11,895 bases of DNA from Bacillota bacterium. GTDB lineage: Bacteria; Bacillota; Clostridia; Christensenellales; Aristaeellaceae. Positions within the stretch are counted from its first letter, which is position 1, and every line of letters starts with the position of its first letter. Below, piece by piece: positions 6,133 to 11,895 of this stretch. The DNA is taken from positions 1 through 11,895 of the forward strand of contig JAEZQK010000127.1 in the NCBI GenBank assembly GCA_023413135.1, in the 5' to 3' direction. The translations under genes were made by a program, and so were the position numbers. The notes beneath the pieces are model-generated. The model saw nothing but the letters and a program-made list of their open reading frames with translations. It had not been told where the DNA came from and did no database searches.

Positions 6133-8450
6133 CCATGCTGCAAAAAAAGATTTTTCGGGATATTGGGGAAAGCCTCTGGTCATTTCTTGCCATCGTGTGC
6201 ATCTGCTCCCTCGGAATCGCCTTGTTCAGCGGAGTCAACCTGTATGTCAGTACCGTTGAAAATGAAGTCTCCAATTACTACGAGCGCGCCAATCTTGCCG
6301 ACTACTGGATTTACAAAACGGAGTTTTCCGATTCGGACTTAAACAATATACGGTCTTTAGAAAATATCCAAGAGGCCCAGCGCTGTAAGGTAACCGATGT
6401 GGCCCTGTCCGGCTTGTCCGACGCGGTACTGCATATTCACGCTGCCGATGAAGCGGCGGCAATCAATGTACCGGAACTGCTTGATGGAAGCCTGCTTGAC
6501 GGGAGCGAAGCAAGCGCCCTGTTGCTCGACAGCCGCTTTGCCCAAGCGCATGGACTGTCTGTTGGCGATATGATTGAAACAGGAGATGGCCAGGGGCAAA
6601 CGCAATGGTTTATCAAAGGGATCGTCCGTAATGTGGAATACGTTTATTACGCACCGGAGGGCCTGACTATTCCCGACTACCACAAATATGGTTTTGCCTA
6701 TACGAACGCATCTTCTTTACCGGATATTTCTTTCAATGAAATCATTTTCACCGCCCATAAAGAATTAAATCCTTCACAGGAAGAAACGACGAAGAAAGTA
6801 CGCGAAACGCTTTCAGGAGCTAATATCCTAAGCCGCCATCATCAGACGAGTTACCGAAAGGTAACGGACACTATGACCGGGTTTAAGCAAATCGGGCTGA
6901 TGTTTTCGATAGCCTTTTTTCTGACGGCTGCACTTGTGACGTGGATTACGGTTTCCCGCATGATGGAGAACCAACGCCAGCATTTGGGAACGCTTCGCTC
7001 CCTGGGCTTGTCCAAAAACGAAATTACAAGGCGATATGCACTTTTTGGGGTCCTGATCACCATTCCCAGCATGATTTTAGGGTGGTTGCTTTCCCGGTAT
7101 TTGATTGCACAATCCTTGTATAACGCGGGAATCACTTATTACACCATAGAGGCAACCGGACTGAAAGCCTTTTCCCTTCATCTGTTTTTATCGGCGATTT
7201 GCGTGGTAGCGATAACTTGTGGCGCGGCGGTACTCTCCTGCCGCAAATCGCTGCTATCCATGCCTTCGGAGCTGATGCGGCCAAAGCCTCCGGCACAAGG
7301 TCACCGTATTCTATTGGAACGGATTGAACCATTTTGGCACAGGCTTAATTTCAGCGGAAAAATCGTTACGAGAAATCTGTTTCGCAATAAGGCGCGCCTT
7401 CTCATGGGCTTTGTTGGCATTTTGGGCTCCACAGCCTTGATTCTGTGCGGTTTCGGGCTGATGAATTCGATTCATGAGATGCTTGACAAGGCATTTAACG
7501 AAACAGTGCAGTATGACGTGGAAATCAAACTTCGCACTCCTTTGGTTACGGAACAGCTTTCAGATATTTATGATGTTTTGCGCAGTGCAGAACATGTTGA
7601 CGAGACAATGGCATTTGGCGTCTACCTGTATGGAGAGAATAGCAGTATGCAAAATCCCTATCTTGTGGTTATGGACGAAGGGCAAAAAAGCCTTCATTTC
7701 AAGGACATAGACGGCAACAAAGCAACCTTGCCGAAGAACGGAGTGTTGATTACCCCGAGAATGGCGAATACCCTTTCTGTGGAAATCGGTGACAAACTTA
7801 CAGCGGAACGCCTTGACGGAACCATCCTTTCGCTTGATGTCGCAAACATTGTGGATTTTCCCGTTGGCAATGAGGTCTATATGAGCAAAACTGCCTTTTC
7901 AAAAGTATCTGATCTGCCTTTTATTGTAAGAACACTGTTGATAGACGGACAGGGATTTGATTTGAACAAACTGAAAACCGACCCGAGGATTTCGCTGGTT
8001 GAAACAAAGGAAGAGATTCGGGGCAATATGCTGTTTGTTTTGGAAACGCTGCAATTCTTTCAAGTCATTTTGATTGTGTTTTCCGGCTTGCTTGCCTTTG
8101 CCGTCATGATGGTGCTGGGGCGCATGAACTATTATGAACGAACGCGGGAACTTGCAACGCTAAAAGTCTTGGGATTCTACAAAAAAGAAATGAAACGGTT
8201 GGTTTTGCGCGAAAACATCTGGATCACGATATTCGGCTTGCCTTTTGGCTACATCGCAGGCTCTTTCCTGCTTAGTGTGATCTTGCAGCAAGCGACGACG
8301 CCGGACTTGGAAATTGCACCGATTATTTCCGTATTCAGCATTGCCATAGGCTTTGCCTTTATTCTTGGGTTTACCATGCTTGTAAATCATGTCATGGGGC
8401 AAAAGTTCAAGAGCATTGACATGGTGGCGTCACTGAAAAGCGTAGAGTAA
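6126..8450 (+). CDS. FtsX/MacB-type ABC transporter permease, tandem 8-helix form
   Basis: This 774-residue membrane protein is built from two repeats of the MacB/FtsX unit (one helix, a large extracytoplasmic domain, three helices). Hydrophobic segments are near 17-40, 257-280, 305-328, 350-372, 424-446, 640-662, 696-718 and 731-755. Each set of three is an FtsX domain, with the characteristic cytoplasmic loop seen twice: HLGTLRSLGLSKNEITRR and ELATLKVLGFYKKEMKRL. One chain therefore probably supplies both halves of the transporter. The family moves lipoproteins, peptides, toxins or antibiotics, or transmits force to envelope enzymes, rather than carrying solutes through a channel. ATG 6126 is preceded by GGAGGG six bases away and overlaps the ATPase stop. 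The substrate cannot be told; TetR control and the lack of a binding protein suggest efflux or envelope defence. Confidence 0.9.
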   Translation: MVTMLQKKIFRDIGESLWSFLAIVCICSLGIALFSGVNLYVSTVENEVSNYYERANLADYWIYKTEFSDSDLNNIRSLENIQEAQRCKVTDVALSGLSDAVLHIHAADEAAAINVPELLDGSLLDGSEASALLLDSRFAQAHGLSVGDMIETGDGQGQTQWFIKGIVRNVEYVYYAPEGLTIPDYHKYGFAYTNASSLPDISFNEIIFTAHKELNPSQEETTKKVRETLSGANILSRHHQTSYRKVTDTMTGFKQIGLMFSIAFFLTAALVTWITVSRMMENQRQHLGTLRSLGLSKNEITRRYALFGVLITIPSMILGWLLSRYLIAQSLYNAGITYYTIEATGLKAFSLHLFLSAICVVAITCGAAVLSCRKSLLSMPSELMRPKPPAQGHRILLERIEPFWHRLNFSGKIVTRNLFRNKARLLMGFVGILGSTALILCGFGLMNSIHEMLDKAFNETVQYDVEIKLRTPLVTEQLSDIYDVLRSAEHVDETMAFGVYLYGENSSMQNPYLVVMDEGQKSLHFKDIDGNKATLPKNGVLITPRMANTLSVEIGDKLTAERLDGTILSLDVANIVDFPVGNEVYMSKTAFSKVSDLPFIVRTLLIDGQGFDLNKLKTDPRISLVETKEEIRGNMLFVLETLQFFQVILIVFSGLLAFAVMMVLGRMNYYERTRELATLKVLGFYKKEMKRLVLRENIWITIFGLPFGYIAGSFLLSVILQQATTPDLEIAPIISVFSIAIGFAFILGFTMLVNHVMGQKFKSIDMVASLKSVE

Positions 8451-8553
8451 TGATCCCGCACGAAGCGTCCTATTGCCGCTCTATCATTTGGGGAAACATG
8501 ATTGAAGAACGACGGCAAACGCCCGCCCTGCCTTTGTTTTCCCGGCAGCAAGC

Positions 8554-8580
8554 AAAAAACGCATCCCCTAAAGAATGCGT
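8554..8580 (-). terminator. Intrinsic terminator of the greA-lysS-gin operon
   Basis: On the minus strand ACGCATTC (8580-8573) pairs with GGATGCGT (8566-8559), an 8-bp stem with one T-G pair and a 6-nt loop, followed by a run of six T that includes the last stem base. It lies 21 nt after the gin stop codon. The interval 8451-8553 between it and the permease stop holds no gene; it contains a TTGCCG/CGGCAA inverted repeat without a T run, so no convincing terminator was found for the ABC operon on the plus strand. Confidence 0.8.
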
Positions 8581-8601
8581 CTAGTGGCCCACCATTTTGA
8601 C

Positions 8602-8814
8602 TCAGGATAAGCGCCTGCAGCTATGTACCATAGGGCTTACCGCCTGAGCAGTCCGAACCCACTGGCCCAGCCTGCGCCGCCGCTGGACGCTCAGTCGCTG
8701 GACCCCGTCGGGCATCAGAAGTTTCTTTTCACACGGAAAGCAGATCAGGCATCCCAGCACGTGCAGGCCGGCTGGATATTCCTTTCCGCAGAGGATGCAT
8801 TTTTGACCCGGCAT
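8602..8814 (-). CDS. Gin (CsfB)-like inhibitor of sigma-G
   Basis: A 70-residue zinc-finger-like protein of the Gin/CsfB family, the anti-sigma factor that holds the forespore sigma factor sigma-G inactive until engulfment in Bacillus. The N-terminal half has the family pattern of two CxxC pairs: KCILCGKEYPAGLHV (Cys6, Cys9) and CLICFPCEKKL (Cys25, Cys28), with an acidic residue directly after the last cysteine. The remaining residues are basic and unconserved to my eye. The ATG at 8814 has GGAAGGGGG about 7 nt upstream; the frame extends to 9081 but overlaps the upstream gene and lacks support. It is the last gene before a terminator. In B. subtilis csfB lies shortly upstream of yaaO-tmk, which fits this location. 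Its presence argues that the organism forms spores. Confidence 0.82.
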   Translation of the reverse strand: MPGQKCILCGKEYPAGLHVLGCLICFPCEKKLLMPDGVQRLSVQRRRRLGQWVRTAQAVSPMVHSCRRLS

Positions 8815-8945
8815 CGTATTTCCCCCTTCCACTGGTTTTCCAGTTCCAGTTTGACCGGTTTGCTGGAAAAATATACTGTGTGCCCTTTCTTTTTTCATTT
8901 TTATGCGGGCAGGGGAAAAGGGTGCGAAGGAAAATGCCCCAAGAG

Positions 8946-9623
8946 TCAAGGCTGCGTGGACAAGGGCGCCAGCCATTCCGGCGCCGGTTCCTGCATATTT
9001 TGAATCAGGTAATCTACAAATTTCACCGCATTTTGTTCGTTGCCGCTGCGCACCATCACGCATAAAACGGCGCCCCGGCAATCTATGCCAAAATGGTTGA
9101 TCAGCCCGTACAGATTGTCCGTAGGAATGCCCAGTAGGTGGCGCTCGCCGATATCCGTCACCGTTACGTAGCCGCCTGACACGTCAAGTCCCTCAACATT
9201 CAAAGAACCATCCGCCACATAATTCTCCAGCGGGGCCATGGCTCCCTGGGAGGCATAGCTTTTGAAGCGCTCCGCGTCCAGCAGGTAAACGTCACCCTCC
9301 CCCGCCATAATGAAGGTGGAAAGCTGCATCTGGGCATAAGGATCGTCGGTGCCCGCCATTACGGTATAGGCCTCCATCAGCTCCAGATCGGAGAAAGCCT
9401 GCTCCCGTGTCTGGTCCAGCCAGACCTTTATGGCATCGCTGTCCATGGTGTTGCTGGCTACGTAAAAATCAATGCGCTTCTCGTCCGGCGGACGGTACTC
9501 CGTTGTCTGATAGATCAGATTCCAGCCGGCAATAGCCACAACGACCAGGATCAGATACTTCCAATAGCCGTAGGTAAAATGGTTTCTGACTTTTTCGGAG
9601 GTAAGGGACGTTTTGATAGCCAT
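8946..9623 (-). CDS. Membrane-anchored extracytoplasmic protein of unknown function
   Basis: I do not recognise a named family. The 225-residue protein has a short basic N-terminus, one hydrophobic segment at about 23-38 (YLILVVVAIAGWNLIY) and no lipobox cysteine, so it should be anchored with a large domain outside. The segment GEGDVYLLDAERFKSYASQGAMAPLENY (109-135) resembles the part of sugar-type solute-binding proteins where a residue lining and lid helix lie ('..D+ ++D...F...A..G.+.PL+.+'), and the later GIPTDNLYGL also fits that fold, but there is no transporter nearby and the length is about half of a usual binding protein. ATG 9623 follows AAAGGA by 6 nt, 27 nt after the lysS stop, so it belongs to the greA-lysS operon. 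A role in envelope sensing is possible but unsupported. Confidence 0.75.
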   Translation of the reverse strand: MAIKTSLTSEKVRNHFTYGYWKYLILVVVAIAGWNLIYQTTEYRPPDEKRIDFYVASNTMDSDAIKVWLDQTREQAFSDLELMEAYTVMAGTDDPYAQMQLSTFIMAGEGDVYLLDAERFKSYASQGAMAPLENYVADGSLNVEGLDVSGGYVTVTDIGERHLLGIPTDNLYGLINHFGIDCRGAVLCVMVRSGNEQNAVKFVDYLIQNMQEPAPEWLAPLSTQP

Positions 9624-9650
9624 GGGCGTTCCTTTCTAGGGGCGGGCAGA

Positions 9651-11156
9651 TCACTCCCTGGGCTTCATGGTGGGGAATAACAATACATCCCGGATGGAGG
9701 GGCTGTCGGTCATAAGCATCACCAGCCGGTCAAGGCCAATGCCAAGGCCGCCGGTGGGAGGCAGGCCGTATTCCAGTGCGTTGACAAAGTCCTCATCCAC
9801 CTGGGCCATAATGCCCTGGGCCCGGCGCAGTGCCACCTGTTCCTCAAACCGCCGGCGTTGATCCACAGGGTCATTAAGCTCTGAAAATGCATTGCCCATC
9901 TCACGGCAGGTAATGAAGTACTCAAACCGCTCGGTCATGTCCGGTTCGTCTTTTTTGCGTTTGGCCAAAGGCGAGATGGATACGGGATGGTCAATGATGA
10001 AGGTGGGCTGAATCAGCTTGTCTTCCGCAAACTCGTCAAACAGAGCGGAAAGGCAGTCGCCCTTTGTGGCATTCTTCTCTACGAATACGTCCCGGCGCTT
10101 GCATACTTCCCTGGCAGCCGCATCATCCGCCCAGGTGTAATAATCCTCGCCGCTGTAGGTCTTCACCGCCTGGGCCATGGTGACCCTGGGCCACGGTGCT
10201 TTCAAATTGATAACTTGACCTTGGTACGGCACCTGGGTGGTGCCGCAAACCGTAAGAGCCACATGCTCGTACAATTCTTCCACCAGACGCATGATCTCAT
10301 GATAGTCGGCATAGGCCTGGTATAGTTCAATGGAGGTGAACTCCGGATTATGGGTGGTGTCCATCCCTTCATTGCGGAAGATGCGCCCCACCTCGTACAC
10401 CCGGTCGAAGCCGCCTACGATCAGCCGCTTCAAATACAGCTCCGTTTCAATACGCAGGAACATGTCGATATCCAGGGTATTATGATGGGTCTTGAAGGTA
10501 CGGGAGGCCGCTCCCGTCTCAATGGAATGGAGTACAGGCGTATCCACTTCCAGATATCCGCGGTCATCCAGGAAGTCCCGGATAGCGCCCAAAATCCTGG
10601 AGCGGGTGCGGAACACATCACGCACCTCATGGTTTACGATCATGTCCACATACCGCTGGCGGTAGCGAAGATCCGTATCTTTGAGGCCATGGAACTTTTC
10701 GGGCAGGGGCTTTAATGATTTGCATAACAGCGTGACCTCCGTCGCATGCACGGAGATTTCGCCTTTCTGAGTGCGGAACACAATGCCCTTCACGCCCAGC
10801 ACATCACCGATATCATAATTTTTGAATGCCGCATAGGCTTCCTCGCCCAAGTCATCCCGCTTTAAATAAATTTGGATTTCTTCCCAGGCGTCCAGCAAAT
10901 GGGCAAAAGAAGCCTTGCCCATGATGCGGCGGCTGACCATGCGGCCGGCTATGGATACGGTTTGGGGATTTGATTGCTTTTCCCAGTTTTCAAACTGCGC
11001 AAAGATTTCGCGGCTTGTATGGGTCACATCAAAGCGGGTGATATCATAAGGATTCTTACCCGCCGCCTGCAAAGCGCTCAACTTTTCGCGGCGGACTTGT
11101 TCCTGTTCGCTCAGATCCAGCTCGTTTTCCTTAAGGATGTTCCTGTCCTCCGTCAT
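9651..11156 (-). CDS. lysS: Lysyl-tRNA synthetase, class II
   Basis: Charges tRNA-Lys with lysine. The 501-residue length is typical. An OB-fold anticodon-binding domain covers roughly 65-150 (VSIAGRMVSRRIMGKASFAHL), followed by the class II core: motif 1 region near 185-215 ending in the dimer-interface proline, motif 2 FRNEGMDTTHNPEFTSIELYQAYADY (from 260) and motif 3 GLGIGLDRLVMLMTDSPSIRDVLLFP (470-495). The flexible segment TGAASRTFKTHHN differs from the commoner A-R-P-F-x-THHN form, and motif 2 has Thr268 just before the His where many bacterial enzymes have Arg. These are small lineage differences and not signs of inactivation. ATG 11156 lies about 7 nt after AAGGAGGG, 24 nt after greA. 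Order greA-lysS occurs in other Firmicutes. No T-box element precedes it. Confidence 0.97.
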   Translation of the reverse strand: MTEDRNILKENELDLSEQEQVRREKLSALQAAGKNPYDITRFDVTHTSREIFAQFENWEKQSNPQTVSIAGRMVSRRIMGKASFAHLLDAWEEIQIYLKRDDLGEEAYAAFKNYDIGDVLGVKGIVFRTQKGEISVHATEVTLLCKSLKPLPEKFHGLKDTDLRYRQRYVDMIVNHEVRDVFRTRSRILGAIRDFLDDRGYLEVDTPVLHSIETGAASRTFKTHHNTLDIDMFLRIETELYLKRLIVGGFDRVYEVGRIFRNEGMDTTHNPEFTSIELYQAYADYHEIMRLVEELYEHVALTVCGTTQVPYQGQVINLKAPWPRVTMAQAVKTYSGEDYYTWADDAAAREVCKRRDVFVEKNATKGDCLSALFDEFAEDKLIQPTFIIDHPVSISPLAKRKKDEPDMTERFEYFITCREMGNAFSELNDPVDQRRRFEEQVALRRAQGIMAQVDEDFVNALEYGLPPTGGLGIGLDRLVMLMTDSPSIRDVLLFPTMKPRE

Positions 11157-11180
11157 GGGGAGCCCTCCTTGGGGATCATA

Positions 11181-11675
11181 TTACTGCCGCCGGATATCCA
11201 GCACCTGATACCGCAAAGAGCCGCTGGGCGTTACGGCCGTAACGGTTTCGCCCTTTTTTGCTTCCAACAGGGCTTTGCCCACCGGGCTCTCGCTGGAAAT
11301 CCGGTTGGTATAAGGATCACTTTCCCGCGCGCCTACGATGGCATATTCATCCTCGTCCCCGGTTTCGGCATCTTTGACGCGCACGACAGTGCCGATACCC
11401 ACCCGGTCGGTGGAGATATCGTCATCCTCGATGATGATGGCGGTACGAATGATGTTTTCCAGATCGCTGATCTGACCCTCCAGCGCAGCCTGTTCCTTTT
11501 TCGCCTCGTCATACTCGGCATTTTCGCTCAAATCGCCAAAGCCGCGGGCCACCGCGATCTGCTCGGCAATCTGGTTGCGCCGGACCGTGATCATATAATC
11601 CAGCTTCTTTTCTAATTCCTCATAACCTTTGCGGGTGAACTCATTTTCCCTGTGTTTTTTTTGTTGGTCTGTCAT
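11181..11675 (-). CDS. greA: Transcription elongation factor GreA
   Basis: GreA inserts its coiled-coil tip into the secondary channel of stalled, backtracked RNA polymerase and stimulates transcript cleavage. The 164-residue protein has the N-terminal coiled coil with the tip sequence ARGFGDLSENAEYDEAKKEQ, containing the catalytic acidic pair Asp48 and Glu51, and the C-terminal FKBP-like domain ending VGKALLEAKKGETVTAVTPSGSLRYQVLDI. About eight extra polar residues precede the usual start of the family. ATG 11675 lies 8 nt after AAAGGAG. It is the first gene of an operon with lysS, an unknown membrane-anchored protein and gin, transcribed from the promoter at 11828-11856. Confidence 0.97.
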   Translation of the reverse strand: MTDQQKKHRENEFTRKGYEELEKKLDYMITVRRNQIAEQIAVARGFGDLSENAEYDEAKKEQAALEGQISDLENIIRTAIIIEDDDISTDRVGIGTVVRVKDAETGDEDEYAIVGARESDPYTNRISSESPVGKALLEAKKGETVTAVTPSGSLRYQVLDIRRQ

Positions 11676-11821
11676 TGTGTTTTCTCCTTTCCTAATCCGC
11701 CGGAAGCCTTATAAAGCCCGGACGGTGGAAGAAAATGAAGATGCACCTGTCCCCTTGCTTGCGCGTGGCGGTGCATTCCTTCTGCTTTCATATACAGTTT
11801 GCCTGCAGCAACTGATATGCC
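11676..11821 (-). other. Structured 5' leader of the greA-lysS operon
   Basis: The predicted transcript has about 145 nt before greA. Two stems are visible. Near the 5' end, ATATCAGTT (11818-11810) can pair with AACTGTATAT (11799-11790), with one bulged base. Further on, ATGCACC (11776-11770) and GGTGCAT (11747-11741) are a perfect 7-bp inverted repeat around 22 nt. No T run follows either stem, so neither is a terminator, and I recognise no riboswitch or T-box signature. A 39-codon frame in this leader (start 11791) ends overlapping the greA start as ATGA but lacks a ribosome binding site. Function, if any, is unknown. Confidence 0.45.
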
Positions 11822-11827
11822 GAATGC

Positions 11828-11856
11828 ATTATACTGTATCTGCCTGCAATTGTCAA
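11828..11856 (-). promoter_or_regulatory. Perfect consensus sigma-A promoter of the greA-lysS operon
   Basis: On the minus strand TTGACA (11856-11851) and TATAAT (11833-11828) match the housekeeping consensus exactly and are spaced by 17 bp, predicting a start near 11821. This should be a strong promoter, in keeping with the highly expressed genes greA and lysS. Sequence to the right (11857-11895) holds no recognisable gene. Confidence 0.9.
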
Positions 11857-11895
11857 TGATTAGGCATAAAGCCCTCAAAGATTTGCAGATCATAG

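Noticed and set aside
8473..8517. TTGCCG/CGGCAA inverted repeat after the permease as a plus-strand terminator
   Set aside because: The loop is about 35 nt and no T run follows, so it does not meet the pattern of an intrinsic terminator.
11157..11180. T-box or other tRNA-sensing leader in front of lysS
   Set aside because: Only 24 nt separate lysS from greA, with nothing resembling the T-box sequence or a terminator; the greA leader also lacks these.
11672..11791. 39-codon upstream frame whose stop overlaps the greA start (ATGA)
   Set aside because: No ribosome binding site before its ATG, and the peptide is low-complexity and basic; the overlap alone is weak evidence for translational coupling.

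Overview
The window looks like chromosomal DNA of a spore-forming member of the Firmicutes, most likely class Clostridia. The 5' end of a 16S rRNA gene at the left edge has a Firmicutes-like start. Promoters are of the sigma-A type with TTGACA/TATAAT boxes, ribosome binding sites are strong purine-rich ones, and a Gin-type inhibitor of the sporulation sigma factor sigma-G is present. Gene order partly matches the Bacillus subtilis region csfB(gin)-xpaC-yaaN-yaaO-tmk. I cannot name a genus.

Layout from right to left, because the core genes lie on the minus strand. (1) A greA-lysS-[membrane-anchored protein]-gin operon starts from a perfect consensus promoter near 11840, has a leader of about 145 nt with hairpins, and ends at an intrinsic terminator at 8554-8580. 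(2) A lower-GC cassette (about 4524-8450) holds a TetR-family regulator (minus) divergent from a two-gene ABC export system (plus): an ATPase and a single-chain 8-helix FtsX/MacB-type permease. Their promoters sit back to back in a short intergenic region, with a 13-bp palindrome over both -35 boxes and a perfect 11-bp inverted repeat over the -10/start region of the ABC promoter. A third near-copy of the repeat arm lies next to the tetR start. (3) A possible 54-codon small gene is followed by an operon of a YaaO-like PLP decarboxylase-family protein, a fused HAD phosphatase-thymidylate kinase, and mnmA, driven by a promoter only about 13 nt before the first start codon. (4) A strong rRNA promoter with an upstream A-rich tract and a leader of about 166 nt leads into 16S rRNA, of which only the first ~96 nt are in the window.

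The flanking operons are housekeeping: transcript cleavage (GreA), lysyl-tRNA charging, sporulation control, dTMP phosphorylation and tRNA U34 thiolation. The TetR/ABC cassette looks like an accessory inducible efflux or cell-envelope stress module placed between gin and yaaO. The most unusual items are the HAD-thymidylate kinase fusion, the operator layout of the TetR/ABC pair, and the position of that cassette within conserved gene order. I did not find a clearly new multi-gene system. No CRISPR array, tRNA, insertion sequence or phage gene was seen.
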